From Bacillota bacterium (GTDB lineage: Bacteria > Bacillota > Clostridia > Lachnospirales > Lachnospiraceae): a stretch of DNA of 64,000 nt. The position numbers were made by a program, and so were the translations under genes. The stretch's first letter is position 1. Every line of letters begins with the position of its first letter. This document shows positions 33,059 to 42,726 of the stretch, piece by piece. The DNA is taken from the NCBI GenBank assembly GCA_902363515.1, contig CABJAN010000011.1, forward strand, positions 1 to 64,000. The letters are read 5' to 3'. The notes beneath the pieces are model-generated. The model had not been told where the DNA came from. It searched no databases and saw only the letters and a list, made by a program, of their open reading frames with translations.

Positions 33059-34430
33059 AATAAGCAATCTCCTTCTTCATTATTTCTAATGCAGCCTCCG
33101 GGTAATGCTGAGAGAGCAATCCCATTGCTGCCAAGATATACTTTCTATCCACCAGGATTTCCGCATTTTCAGGTCTTAATGATCCCGGTGTGCTCTCACT
33201 AAAAAGTGCATATTTCGCAATCTCTTCTGTATGTTTTGCGTGAATTAAGGCACCGCCTGTTACAACAACATATTTTACCCGGCGTAAATCTTTTCCACTC
33301 TGAAGATAGGTCAGTCCGCAAGGTGTATATACCTGCTCAAGAGAACCTGCGTGACGTGCAACTGCTGTTTCCACTGCACCACATGCCAATGCAAAATCCA
33401 TCATTTCCATCTCTTCATTATCGGGTATATAGTCTGTATGGCTGCCCAGATAATCCACAAGTCCGGCTACTTTCTGCCGGTTTAATCCAGCTATCTTAGC
33501 CAGTCTTCGGTCACCCACAGCTTCCAGGATTCCATGAACACTGTAACGCATTCCAATATCACCCTCTACGCTTCGTTTTGCGTAAGGCTCCTGAATCCCT
33601 TTCATTACCGTAGCCATATTTGCAGGGCTTCCCTCTGCAATGGAATATACATCTGTGGTGGCACCACCTAAGTCAACCCCTACTAATTCACCGATTCCCT
33701 GGTGTTCATCCCAGCCATCAGAAAGAAGTTCCATGGCTGTAAGCATTGCGGAAGGTGTCGGCATGATAATACCTGATACCAGATCAGAAGCCTCTGAAAG
33801 ACCTTTTCCCTGAACGATTCTTTTCAAAAAGACTTCCCTGATCTGTTTCTGGGTTGGCTCGATATTCAGTTCACCCAGTCTTGGCATTACATTTTCACAG
33901 ATATAAGTCGTTCTGCCTTCCAAAATCTCCTGGCAGTCATCTACCGCACACCTGTTTCCGGCAAGAACAATGGGGCAGTCATAGCTAAGCTCTGAAAGCA
34001 TTTTTGCATTATACAAAATACACTCTGTATTTCCCCCGTCTGTTCCTCCTGTCAGAAGAATAATATCCGGATGATACGCCTCGATTTCTTTCATATCTCC
34101 CTTTGTGAGGTTGAAAGAATAGGTCTTCCATACCTTTGCACCGGCTCCCAAAGAAGCTTCCTTGGCTGCCTGAGCTGTAAGCTCTGGCACAAGTCCAATG
34201 GAAATCATCTTTAATCCTCCGGCAGCACTGGAGCAGGCATATCGCTCCTCATATTCCAGGTGTCCTGTTGTCTGCTCTAAAATTTCTATGGCATCGTGAA
34301 GCCCATTATTAATATCAGTTTCCACGGTAGTATAGGCTGCCGCAGTACCGAGTATCTCACAATTTTCTACGTCTACGGCTGTTACCTTGGTATTGGTGCT
34401 ACCAAAATCCACCAATAAAACTGGTTTCAT
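33042..34430 (-). CDS. glmL: GlmL, glutamate mutase reactivating ATPase
   Basis: A 462-residue protein of the actin/Hsp70-like ATPase fold, with phosphate-binding loops VDFGSTNTK at the N-terminus, [11 protein letters not shown] and [14 protein letters not shown]. Known as MutL/GlmL, it sits between the two mutase subunits in all described clusters. It is thought to exchange damaged cobalamin on the mutase in an ATP-dependent way. Its stop lies within the start of glmE (17-nt overlap), implying coupled synthesis. Confidence 0.93.
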   Translation of the reverse strand: MKPVLLVDFGSTNTKVTAVDVENCEILGTAAAYTTVETDINNGLHDAIEILEQTTGHLEYEERYACSSAAGGLKMISIGLVPELTAQAAKEASLGAGAKVWKTYSFNLTKGDMKEIEAYHPDIILLTGGTDGGNTECILYNAKMLSELSYDCPIVLAGNRCAVDDCQEILEGRTTYICENVMPRLGELNIEPTQKQIREVFLKRIVQGKGLSEASDLVSGIIMPTPSAMLTAMELLSDGWDEHQGIGELVGVDLGGATTDVYSIAEGSPANMATVMKGIQEPYAKRSVEGDIGMRYSVHGILEAVGDRRLAKIAGLNRQKVAGLVDYLGSHTDYIPDNEEMEMMDFALACGAVETAVARHAGSLEQVYTPCGLTYLQSGKDLRRVKYVVVTGGALIHAKHTEEIAKYALFSESTPGSLRPENAEILVDRKYILAAMGLLSQHYPEAALEIMKKEIAYYGHKE

Positions 34431-34449
34431 AATTTACCGCCTCACTTTA

Positions 34450-34881
34450 TCAGTCTTCTGTTGCTGGTGCTTCCATGCCAAAGTCTTCGTATAAAGCTGC
34501 AATCGTGGTTTCCGGAGCAGTACCTGGTCCGAATACTCTGTCAAATCCCATTGCTTTAAAACGTTTTTCCACTTCGTCGAATGGCTGTTTTCCAACTACA
34601 ATATTTCCGCCTACATACAAAAGAATATCTTTTAAACCTGCTTCGTTGCACTTATCTCTCAAGCCCCGGCAGTCCAGCTCTCCATGTCCATAAAGAGAAG
34701 ATACCATAATTCCGTCTGCATTTGTTTCAATTGCAGCAGCAATATATTCCTCCTGAGAAACCATAACACCTAAGTTTGTCACTTCGAAACCGGCGTCTTC
34801 GAATGCATGCTGTAAAATCGTATTTCCTACCGCATGAACATCAGCGCCGATTACGCCAATAACTAATTTTTTCTTGTCCAT
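34450..34881 (-). CDS. glmS: Glutamate mutase sigma (B12-binding) subunit
   Basis: A 143-residue cobalamin-binding subunit. The base-off motif D-x-H-x-x-G is DVHAVG at 14-19, with H16 replacing dimethylbenzimidazole as cobalt ligand. SSL at 61-63 and GG at 91-92 complete the B12 pocket as in Clostridium MutS/GlmS. It assembles with GlmE to form the active mutase. It is first of the three mutase genes, 76 nt after citF. No cobalamin riboswitch is visible ahead of it. Confidence 0.96.
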   Translation of the reverse strand: MDKKKLVIGVIGADVHAVGNTILQHAFEDAGFEVTNLGVMVSQEEYIAAAIETNADGIMVSSLYGHGELDCRGLRDKCNEAGLKDILLYVGGNIVVGKQPFDEVEKRFKAMGFDRVFGPGTAPETTIAALYEDFGMEAPATED

Positions 34882-34956
34882 TTCTGACCCGCTCCCTTCA
34901 TTTTAGATTAAATGGCATTTTATTTTCTATCTTCTTTTTCCCTTAATATTTCCTAA

Positions 34957-36360
34957 TTACAGAACATTTTTGATTGTATCCAGTACCGTACCATCTCTGT
35001 AGAGTACTTTGGCTACTACTTTGTCGCCCATCTCTACTTTCTTCGGCACTCCTGCAATCTCTTCTGCAATCTGTTTTAACTCTTCAATGTCTTTTACAGG
35101 AAGTCCTGCTTTGATTAATTTTTCTTTTAATTCCTGCTGTTTTGGATTTACTGCGATTCCTCTTTGCGTAACTACTACATCCACAGTCTCGCCTGGTGTG
35201 GATTTGCAAAGCACTTCATCTACAATCAGCGGGAGTCTTGCACGAATCAGCGGTGCTACAATAATCGCCAGCTTTGAACCTGCTGCAGTGTCACTGTGTC
35301 CGCCGGAACCGCCCATAATATATCCATTGGAATCTGTATGTACATTGACATTAAAGTTTACATCAACCTGCGTTGCCCCTAAAATTACAACATCCAAGCT
35401 ATCCACTGCCGCACTTTTTGCAGCCGGTGATGCATAACGCATAGCAGAAATTTCCTGATGTTTCGGATTCTCACGAATAGATTCAATTGCCTTTAAATCA
35501 AAACACTGTACATCCAAAATCGTATCAAAATAACCTTTATTGGCCATATCAACCATATAACCAGTAATTCCACCCATACAGAAACTGCCTTTGATATGGT
35601 CTTTTTCCATCATCTCTTCTACATATTTAGCAACCGCAAGAGAAGCACCTCCTGCACCTGTCTGGAAAGAAAATCCATCTTTCAAATAGCCGGAATGTTT
35701 TACTACCTGAGAAGCCAGGCCTGCAATCCTAAGGCCTACCGGATCACGGGTGATTTTAGTTGTTCCAGAAACAATCTTAGCTGGATCTCCAATCTGTGGA
35801 ACTTCTACTACATAATCCACATATCCTTCATTAATGGAAGTATCCTTTAAAGGATAGCTTACCAGATTATCTGTAATTACAACGACCTTTTTTGCATGAA
35901 CAGCATCGGAAAAAGCATAACCAAGAGAACCACATGCAGATGGACCATATTTTCCACTGCAGTTTCCCATGTTGTCTGCTGTAGGTGCTGCTAAGAATGC
36001 AATATCGATTTTGGAAGAACCGTTTTCCATGTCACCTGCTCTTCCGCCGTGAGTTCTGAAAATCACTGGTTTTTCCATGATTCCCTGGGAAATTGCCTTT
36101 CCCACTCTTCCACCCATGTAGTTACATTCGATTCCTGTAACTACACCATTTTTAATATGCTCAATAATTGGTTCATGTACATCGAAAACAGAGCTGGCAT
36201 TTACAGTCAAATCTTTGATTCCCATAGCTGCTGCTGCTTCCAGAACCATATTTAATACATAATCTCCATTACGCATATGATGATGAAAAGATATGGTCAT
36301 ACCATCTTTCAATCCAGTTTTTTCAATTGCCTCTTTTACAGAGCCGATTAATTTACTCAT
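34957..36360 (-). CDS. citF: Citrate/citramalate lyase alpha subunit
   Basis: A 467-residue alpha subunit (acyl-ACP transferase) of the citrate lyase family. It moves the acyl-carrier thioester from acetyl to the substrate acid. Typical motifs are GMTISFHHHMRNGDYV, GGRAGDMENG and GGSGGHSDTAAGSK. GGAGG lies 9 nt before the ATG at 36360, which overlaps the citE stop by 4 nt (ATGA). The surrounding glutamate mutase, methylaspartate ammonia-lyase and mesaconase genes indicate that the physiological substrate is (S)-citramalate, cleaved to acetate and pyruvate, rather than citrate. Confidence 0.9.
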   Translation of the reverse strand: MSKLIGSVKEAIEKTGLKDGMTISFHHHMRNGDYVLNMVLEAAAAMGIKDLTVNASSVFDVHEPIIEHIKNGVVTGIECNYMGGRVGKAISQGIMEKPVIFRTHGGRAGDMENGSSKIDIAFLAAPTADNMGNCSGKYGPSACGSLGYAFSDAVHAKKVVVITDNLVSYPLKDTSINEGYVDYVVEVPQIGDPAKIVSGTTKITRDPVGLRIAGLASQVVKHSGYLKDGFSFQTGAGGASLAVAKYVEEMMEKDHIKGSFCMGGITGYMVDMANKGYFDTILDVQCFDLKAIESIRENPKHQEISAMRYASPAAKSAAVDSLDVVILGATQVDVNFNVNVHTDSNGYIMGGSGGHSDTAAGSKLAIIVAPLIRARLPLIVDEVLCKSTPGETVDVVVTQRGIAVNPKQQELKEKLIKAGLPVKDIEELKQIAEEIAGVPKKVEMGDKVVAKVLYRDGTVLDTIKNVL

Positions 36361-37232
36361 CTGCATGCACCTCCATAAATGGCTTTTTCCATTTCCAGCA
36401 CCTGCTGGGCACGTTTTACAATCGGTGCATCAATCATTTTACCTCTCAGGGAAATAACACCTTTGCCCTGGCGTTTACCTTCCTCAATGGCATCCATGAC
36501 ATCATGTGCATATTCGATTTCACTTTCTGTAGGTGAAAATACTGCATTCACAATATCTACATGCCTTGGTGATATAACCGCCTTTCCTGCAAAGCCCAGA
36601 CTCTTGGCAAATTCGGTATCTTTTTCCAGACCTTCCATATCTTCCACATCTGTAAACGGTGTGTCATAAGCTTCGATTCCACAGGCTCTTGCAGCACATA
36701 CCAGACGGGTTCTTGCATAGAAGATTTCTTTTCCCTCTTTGGTACGTTTACAGTGCATATCAGCTGTGAAATCTTCTCCTCCTAAGAAAAGACCAATCAC
36801 ACGGTTATCAGAAGAAGCTATTTCAAATGCCTTTTCCACACCCATGGCAGTTTCAATCAGTGGAAGAATCTTCACAGTTCCCACTTCCAGGCCGCTTTCC
36901 TTCTCTACTTCTGCCATGTATTCAGAAACCTCCTGAATCATAGCACCGCCATTTACCTTAGTAGGCATGATCACATCTGGTTTCAGAGGGATAATGGCCT
37001 TTAAATCTGCTTTCCAGAACTCTGTATCTGTAGGATTGATTCTTACCACTACTTCACAGGATGGAAAAGACTGATATTTTAATGCATTACGCACTAAAAT
37101 TCTGGCTGCATCCTTTTCATCTGGAGATACAGCATCTTCCAGGTCAAAAATAATGGTATCTGCTCCCAGAGTGTCACCGTTAATCAGCATATTTGGGGTA
37201 TTTCCCGGTAAAAATAACATGGTTCGTCTCAT
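36357..37232 (-). CDS. citE: Citrate/citramalate lyase beta subunit
   Basis: A 291-residue lyase subunit of the HpcH/CitE TIM-barrel family. It has RRTMLFLPGNTPNML at the start, the acidic metal/substrate motif IIFDLEDAVSPDEKD, VRINPTD, and ILPLIETAMGVEKAFEIA. It cleaves the (3S)-acyl-ACP intermediate to acetyl-ACP and the 2-oxo acid (pyruvate for citramalate). It follows citD by 2 nt and overlaps citF by 4 nt, so the three subunits are made in step. It ends in GGACR. Confidence 0.92.
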   Translation of the reverse strand: MRRTMLFLPGNTPNMLINGDTLGADTIIFDLEDAVSPDEKDAARILVRNALKYQSFPSCEVVVRINPTDTEFWKADLKAIIPLKPDVIMPTKVNGGAMIQEVSEYMAEVEKESGLEVGTVKILPLIETAMGVEKAFEIASSDNRVIGLFLGGEDFTADMHCKRTKEGKEIFYARTRLVCAARACGIEAYDTPFTDVEDMEGLEKDTEFAKSLGFAGKAVISPRHVDIVNAVFSPTESEIEYAHDVMDAIEEGKRQGKGVISLRGKMIDAPIVKRAQQVLEMEKAIYGGACR

Positions 37233-37234
37233 TT

Positions 37235-37501
37235 TTATTCAACTCCCCCTCTTTTCAGTGCTGTTTCCATTCTGGCCCGAATTACACAGTCCAGAGCACC
37301 TTTGTCTTTGATAAAGATTTTTCCTGTTGTCACATCAAATTCCTGTAATGTGTCCAGCACGGCAGCCCGGATGGAATCCATGTACTGATTAGCGACAACT
37401 GAGTCAATCTCAAGGGTCAGTTCTTTCTCGTCTGGCTCTATCTGAATAAACAAATCACTGGATTCCAGGGTTCCTGCTACTGCATTTTTTAAAATCTTCA
37501 C
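37235..37501 (-). CDS. citD: Citrate/citramalate lyase acyl carrier protein
   Basis: An 88-residue acyl carrier subunit with the prosthetic-group motif AGTLESSDLFI; S14 is the expected attachment site of phosphoribosyl-dephospho-CoA. It needs CitG and CitX to make and attach that group, and CitC to acetylate it. Those enzymes are encoded at 55449-57913 in this window. First of the three lyase genes. Confidence 0.92.
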   Translation of the reverse strand: MKILKNAVAGTLESSDLFIQIEPDEKELTLEIDSVVANQYMDSIRAAVLDTLQEFDVTTGKIFIKDKGALDCVIRARMETALKRGGVE

Positions 37502-37550
37502 AGGTTTTCTCCTTTCATCATTTCCTTTTATGAAACGTATTTTCTATAAC

Positions 37551-38183
37551 TTATTCAACCACGCTTTTGGAAACTCCCGCCTGTGCAAGAATCTTCTGTT
37601 CAAAAGCGATTGCTTTCTTTTCCAATACTGCCACTTCCTCAGAAGTAGCTTTTACAAACTCTTCATCCTTAATGGATTCCAGATTAATTTTTACATTAAA
37701 TAATGCACCTAATACTGCAGTTCTTGCCATCATAGTAGCAACAAGTGCATCTGTAACGGCTGTTTTATTTCCTTTTGTAACCATAGTTTCTGCATAAGGA
37801 AGCACCTCATATGCTGCCTTTGCAACAGACAGAGGAACAGCAACTGCTGCTTTTAATCCATTCTGCATAGCTTCTGTGCGTGCTGCCTTTTCTTCTTCTG
37901 TTTCCTTCGGAAGAGTAAGTGCCTGCATATATAAATCAAAGGATTCACTGTCTCGTTTAATGTCTACCAGAAGCTGTTCACAGATTTTATGCATAGGCTC
38001 TACAGCCGCCTTCATTTCTTCTTCTACTTCTGCATATTTTTTCTTTCCGATTGTCAGTCCTGCCACCATTTCTGTAAGAGCCGCTGCTAAAGCGCCAGCA
38101 AGGGCGGAAATACTTCCGCCCCCTGGTACTGGTTCATTAGAGGCTGTCTGCATGGCGAATTGTTCAATTGTCATATTTTTCAT
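37551..38183 (-). CDS. fchA: Formimidoyl-THF cyclodeaminase / methenyl-THF cyclohydrolase family
   Basis: A 210-residue FTCD_C-fold protein, all-helical, with the GGGSISALAGALAAALTEMV signature of the family. It probably deaminates 5-formimidoyl-tetrahydrofolate to 5,10-methenyl-tetrahydrofolate, releasing ammonia and feeding one carbon into the folate pool. Its position right after the glutamate formimidoyltransferase gene supports the cyclodeaminase role. In animals both activities are one chain; here they are separate. Purely cyclohydrolase activity is an alternative. Confidence 0.87.
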   Translation of the reverse strand: MKNMTIEQFAMQTASNEPVPGGGSISALAGALAAALTEMVAGLTIGKKKYAEVEEEMKAAVEPMHKICEQLLVDIKRDSESFDLYMQALTLPKETEEEKAARTEAMQNGLKAAVAVPLSVAKAAYEVLPYAETMVTKGNKTAVTDALVATMMARTAVLGALFNVKINLESIKDEEFVKATSEEVAVLEKKAIAFEQKILAQAGVSKSVVE

Positions 38184-38210
38184 GGCATATACCTCTTATA
38201 TTTTTTTAAA

Positions 38211-39104
38211 TTACAGTCTTGTTTCAAGTACCTGTTTTGGATCAAATCCTTCAAATCCCAGGTAATATTCTGCACAGTCAACGATTGCCTGAAGAGGAAT
38301 CAGACCTACAACTTCACTTCCTAATACATTTACACCGTAACGTCTTGCTTCCATACGTACTGTTTCAAATACAGTATAAACAGATGTTTTTGTATAGTCT
38401 GTTAAGTTCATGGATACCTGTGCGATATTTCTGTCTTCCAGCATAACGCCCATAGCTTTGCAGTAACGGAAACCGCCTTTGATATGACGGATCTTATCTG
38501 CGATTTTCTGAGCGATTTCCACGCTGGATGTATCCAGGTTAATGTTGTAAGCGATCAGAGGCATTCTTGCTCCGATAGCTGTTACACCACCTGTAGGATG
38601 AATGGTATTTGGACCAAAGTCTGGTTTCCATTTTTCCTGATCTTTCATTTTTTCTGCCATACCTTCGAACTGTCCCTGACGAACTTTTGCAAGGTTTTCT
38701 CTGTGAGGAGCTGTAGCAGATTTTTCATATAAGAAGAATGGCTGGCCGAATTTTTCGGAAGCTTCTTTTGCAACTTCTTTTGCAAGAGCATCTGCTTCTT
38801 CTACCGTTGTATTTCTGATTGGAATGAAAGGAACAACATCAACACATCCCATACGTGGATGCTGTCCCTGATGTTTTGTCATATCGATCAATTCTACTGC
38901 TTTTCCGATAGCTGCAACCATAGCATCTTTTAATGGAGCAGGCTCACCGATAACAGTAACAACACTTCTGTTATGGTCTTCGTCAGAGCTGTAGTCCAGC
39001 AGTTTTACGCCTTCCACATTGCGGAAGCAGTCAACAATTTTTTCGATTTTTTCTTTATCTCTACCTTCACTAAAGTTAGGTACACATTCAATAATCTTAT
39101 TCAT
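38211..39104 (-). CDS. ftcD: Glutamate formimidoyltransferase
   Basis: A 297-residue enzyme with the FTCD N-terminal signature IIECVPNFSEGRDKEKIEKI and the GHQPRMG-like stretch HQGQHPRMGCVDVVPFIP. It moves the formimino group of N-formimino-L-glutamate to tetrahydrofolate, releasing glutamate. The start at 39104 follows AAGGAGA; a longer 312-residue reading would run into the gap after hutI. This is the link between the histidine branch and the glutamate-fermenting branch of the cluster. Confidence 0.93.
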   Translation of the reverse strand: MNKIIECVPNFSEGRDKEKIEKIVDCFRNVEGVKLLDYSSDEDHNRSVVTVIGEPAPLKDAMVAAIGKAVELIDMTKHQGQHPRMGCVDVVPFIPIRNTTVEEADALAKEVAKEASEKFGQPFFLYEKSATAPHRENLAKVRQGQFEGMAEKMKDQEKWKPDFGPNTIHPTGGVTAIGARMPLIAYNINLDTSSVEIAQKIADKIRHIKGGFRYCKAMGVMLEDRNIAQVSMNLTDYTKTSVYTVFETVRMEARRYGVNVLGSEVVGLIPLQAIVDCAEYYLGFEGFDPKQVLETRL

Positions 39105-39117
39105 GATGTTATTCTCC

Positions 39118-40374
39118 TTATTTCCATTCTTTGTGATATACAGTTTCACCTTTTTTGATAACCGTTTCTACCAGGTTGATTCCTGTGTGATACGGCATGA
39201 AATGGATGGATGGGAATTTCAGGAACACAATATCCGCCTGTTTTCCCGGTTCCAGACTTCCTACAGTATCAGCTCTATCCACAGCAGCAGCACCGTTAAT
39301 CGTCAATGCTGTAATCACTTCTTCAATGGACATGTTCATATAAATACATCCAAGTGCAACCAATAACGGAATTGAGTTTGTGAAGCAGCTTCCCGGATTC
39401 AAATCTGATGCAATCGCTACTGCACATCCTTCGTCAATCATTTTTCTTCCAGGAGCATACTCTTCTTTCAAAGAGAAAGCAGTTGCTGGAAGAAGGGTAC
39501 TGATAACTCCGGCATCGCGCATTTGACGGATTCCTTCGTCAGATGCTTTCAAAAGATGGTCTGCTGATACAGCACCTACTCTGGCTGCCAGTTCAGAACC
39601 GCCCAACTGATAAATCTCATCCGCATGGATTTTCAGTTTGAATCCCATCTTTTTGGCTTCTGTAAGATAATACTCAGAATCTTCTATATTAAATACATTC
39701 TTTTCTGTAAAGATATCAGCAAACTCTGCCAGATTTTCCTCTTTCACTTTAGGCATTACTACACGAAGCTGTTCTTCAATGAACTCTCTTTCTTTTCCTT
39801 TCCATTCAGGAAGAACACTGTGAGATCCTAAGAAGGTTCTGACGATATCCACTGGATGTTTCTCATCCAGTTTCTTCATAACACGAAGCTGTTTCAGCTC
39901 TGTATCACAATCCATTCCATAACCGCTCTTACCTTCTACGGTTGTCACGCCGAATTCCAGCATACGGTTCAGTCTTTCTTCACCAGCTTCCATCAATTCT
40001 TCTTCTGTGGCTTCTCTGGTTGGAACGACGGTGGCATTAATGCCGCCGCCACGTTCCATAATGGACATATAACTATCGCCTTTCAATCTCCAGGAAAATT
40101 CATCTGCACGGTATCCGCCGAAAATAAAGTGTGTATGAGAATCCACGAACCCAGGCATCACCGTTTTTCCTGTGGCATCGATTACTTCGTATTCCTTTAC
40201 GTCCACCTGTTTATCCAATTCCTCTGTCGTACCTACTGCAACAATTTTACCATCATGAATGATCACCGCACCATCTTTAATCAATCCGATGTCAGACATT
40301 TCTTTTCCGTGCTTAGGTGCACTTCCCTTGCAGGTTACCAGCTCAGAGGCATGGCGTATATATCTTTTTTTCAT
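39118..40374 (-). CDS. hutI: Imidazolonepropionase
   Basis: A 418-residue amidohydrolase converting 4-imidazolone-5-propionate to N-formimino-L-glutamate. Metal ligands are visible in GFVDSHTHFIFGG, in KLKIHADEIYQLGG with the following SADHL, and in AIASDLNPGS. GAGGAGA lies about 7 nt before the ATG at 40374. It follows hutU by 33 nt and precedes ftcD by 13 nt. Confidence 0.95.
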   Translation of the reverse strand: MKKRYIRHASELVTCKGSAPKHGKEMSDIGLIKDGAVIIHDGKIVAVGTTEELDKQVDVKEYEVIDATGKTVMPGFVDSHTHFIFGGYRADEFSWRLKGDSYMSIMERGGGINATVVPTREATEEELMEAGEERLNRMLEFGVTTVEGKSGYGMDCDTELKQLRVMKKLDEKHPVDIVRTFLGSHSVLPEWKGKEREFIEEQLRVVMPKVKEENLAEFADIFTEKNVFNIEDSEYYLTEAKKMGFKLKIHADEIYQLGGSELAARVGAVSADHLLKASDEGIRQMRDAGVISTLLPATAFSLKEEYAPGRKMIDEGCAVAIASDLNPGSCFTNSIPLLVALGCIYMNMSIEEVITALTINGAAAVDRADTVGSLEPGKQADIVFLKFPSIHFMPYHTGINLVETVIKKGETVYHKEWK

Positions 40375-40407
40375 GTTCTGTCTCCTCATAACTCTTTGCA
40401 GAAATTC

Positions 40408-42450
40408 TTAGTGATGTGTGTGATGAGGTTCTACAACCACATCTTTGCATACTCTTTCGATTAATTCATCGTTTGCCAGGTATGGCATTGTGATGTAATC
40501 TTCGCCATTTCTAATCTTATTGTATTCTGCAACAGTTTCGATGGAGTGTTCACATCTTCCCCAGCTTCTTCTGGAAACACCAATCATAGTATCCCACGGG
40601 ATAGCTGCCATAAGGATTTCATCCACTCTTTCGCTTCCGTCAAGAACCATACCGAAACCACCGTTGATGGATTTGCTGATACCAACACCACCACCGTTGT
40701 GAAGAGCAACAAGGCTCATACCTCTTGCAGCATTACCTGCATAGCAGTGAACAGCCATATCTGCTGTAATATTGGAACCATCATAGATGTTAGATGTTTC
40801 TCTGTATGGAGAATCTGTTCCGCCTGTGTCATGGTGGTCACGACCCAGCATAACAGGTCCGATTTCTCCGTTACGAACCATTTCATTGAATTTCAGAGCA
40901 ATATCTCTTCTTCCAAGAGCATCCTGATACAGGATACGGCACTGTGTACCAACAACCAGTTTATTCTTTTCTGCATCACGAATCCAAATGTAGTTATCTC
41001 TATCCTGGCTTCTTCTGTTAGGATCAATGATTTCCATAGCAGCATGGTCTGTTTTTCTTAAATCTTCCGGTTTTCCGGACAGACAGCACCATCTGAATGG
41101 TCCATATCCATAGTCGAATAATTCTGGTCCTAAAATATCTTCTACATAAGATGGGAAGATAAATCCTTCACTGGTATCTACGCCATTCTTAGCGATGTCT
41201 TTTGCACCTGCATCAAAGACAGCTTTCATGAATGCGTTACCATAGTCAAAGAAGTAAGCTCCTCTTTCTACTAATGTTTTGATCAAATGATAATGTTTAA
41301 TCAGGGACTGGTCTACCAGTTCACAGAATTTGTCTTTGTCATTTGCAAGCATTTCTGTTCTTTCTTCAAATGTAAGACCCTGTGGGCAATATCCGCCGTC
41401 GTATGGTACATGGCAGGATGTCTGGTCAGATAACAGTTCAATCTTAATATTGTTATCAACAGCATACTGAAGAAGGTCAACAATATTACCATGGAATGCA
41501 ATAGAAATTGTTTCTTTCTTATCCATGTATTCCTGAGCAACTCTGAATGCTTCTGCTGCGTCTTCAATTACCAGACTTACCCATCCCTGGCTGTGTCTTG
41601 TTTCAATTCTGGAGTAATCAACTTCTGCAACGATACCAACACCGCCTGCAATTTCAATTGCTTTTGGCTGAGCACCACTCATTCCGCCAAGACCACTTGT
41701 TACGAATAAGTGTCCAGCTAAGTCTCCATCCTGTGGAACTCCTAAGAATTTACGTCCTGCATTTAAGATCGTATTGAAAGTACCATGAACGATACCCTGT
41801 GGTCCAATGTACATCCAGCCACCAGCTGTCATCTGTCCATAGGAAGAGCATCCCATAGCAGTTGCTTTTGCCCAGTCTTCTGGATTGTCAAACATACCAA
41901 TCATAAGTCCGTTTGTAACGATTACTCTTGGGCTGGATTCATGAGATTTGAACAGACCCATTGGATGTCCACTCATCATAACTAATGTGTGATGATGTGT
42001 CAGTTTTTCAAGATATTTTTTAATTAACTGATACTGCATCCAGTTCTGGCAAACCTGTCCGGTTTCTCCGTATGTAACTAATTCATATGGGTACAGAGCT
42101 ACATCATGATCTAAGTTATTATCAATCATAACCTGGAAAGCTTTACCTTCCACACATTCTCCCTTGTACTCATCAATTGGTTTTCCATAAATTCTTTCCT
42201 TTGGCATAAAACGATAGCCATAGATACGTCCATGTGTTAATAATTCGTCCAGGAATTCCGGTGCCAACTGTTCATGCAGTTCTTCCGGCACATATCTCAA
42301 AGCATTTGCCACTGCCAGTTTGATTTCTCTCTTGTTCAGTGTCAGCTCTCTCATTGGCGCTCTTCTGACACCTTCCTTAAAGGTTGGGTATTCTGGTAAA
42401 ACCGGATCCAATTTAATCACCATTGCATTTCCGATCTCTGCATTATTCAT
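40408..42450 (-). CDS. hutU: Urocanate hydratase
   Basis: A 680-residue urocanase, the longer type found in Firmicutes and eukaryotes rather than the roughly 555-residue Pseudomonas type. It uses tightly bound NAD+ and turns urocanate into imidazolonepropionate. Family stretches include VTSGLGGMSGAQPKA, LLSDQTSCHVPYDGGY and DRDNYIWIRDAEKN. AAGGAGA lies 9 nt before the chosen ATG at 42450. It is the first gene of a roughly 15-kb same-strand run; histidine ammonia-lyase (hutH) is not next to it. Confidence 0.95.
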   Translation of the reverse strand: MNNAEIGNAMVIKLDPVLPEYPTFKEGVRRAPMRELTLNKREIKLAVANALRYVPEELHEQLAPEFLDELLTHGRIYGYRFMPKERIYGKPIDEYKGECVEGKAFQVMIDNNLDHDVALYPYELVTYGETGQVCQNWMQYQLIKKYLEKLTHHHTLVMMSGHPMGLFKSHESSPRVIVTNGLMIGMFDNPEDWAKATAMGCSSYGQMTAGGWMYIGPQGIVHGTFNTILNAGRKFLGVPQDGDLAGHLFVTSGLGGMSGAQPKAIEIAGGVGIVAEVDYSRIETRHSQGWVSLVIEDAAEAFRVAQEYMDKKETISIAFHGNIVDLLQYAVDNNIKIELLSDQTSCHVPYDGGYCPQGLTFEERTEMLANDKDKFCELVDQSLIKHYHLIKTLVERGAYFFDYGNAFMKAVFDAGAKDIAKNGVDTSEGFIFPSYVEDILGPELFDYGYGPFRWCCLSGKPEDLRKTDHAAMEIIDPNRRSQDRDNYIWIRDAEKNKLVVGTQCRILYQDALGRRDIALKFNEMVRNGEIGPVMLGRDHHDTGGTDSPYRETSNIYDGSNITADMAVHCYAGNAARGMSLVALHNGGGVGISKSINGGFGMVLDGSERVDEILMAAIPWDTMIGVSRRSWGRCEHSIETVAEYNKIRNGEDYITMPYLANDELIERVCKDVVVEPHHTHH

Positions 42451-42502
42451 ATCACATCGTCTCCTTTTCTCTTTTTTCATGATTTTATCATTCCTAGGGT
42501 CT

Positions 42503-42580
42503 AAAAAACGTCTATTCACTATAAAAATGTGCTAATTTTTTTTCATCACATCTGTATTTTTAATGAATTTTGACGTTTTT
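42503..42580 (-). promoter_or_regulatory. Long inverted repeat in the hutU leader
   Basis: AAAAAACGTC (42503-42512) faces GACGTTTTT (42572-42580), with a second complementary pair inside (TATTCA and TGAAT). It lies about 50 nt upstream of the hutU start. It may be a leader hairpin or a pair of operator half-sites controlling the cluster. A tandem AGGACAAAA repeat lies further upstream near 42637-42655. Confidence 0.45.
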
Positions 42581-42691
42581 ATTTCTCGTGGTAAAGTGAA
42601 AGTGCATGAAAATCCTTGATTTTATTTGTACTTTTAGGACAAAAATAGGACAAAATAGCAAAAAAGATAAAAGAAATGACAAAAACAAAAC

Positions 42692-42719
42692 GGAGCGCCC
42701 CTGTTATAGGGAGCACTCC
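42692..42719 (-). terminator. Intrinsic terminator of the beta-galactosidase operon
   Basis: A stem of GGAGCGC/GTGCTCC type with an inner CCCT/AGGG pairing, loop near 42705, is followed on the minus strand by a T-rich tail. It lies 8 nt after the GH42 stop codon. Confidence 0.75.
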
Positions 42720-42726
42720 ACTGCTA

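Noticed and set aside
34882..34956. Cobalamin riboswitch ahead of glmS
   Set aside because: The gap is only about 75 nt and has no B12-box-like sequence; the spacer at 31239-31609 lacks one too.
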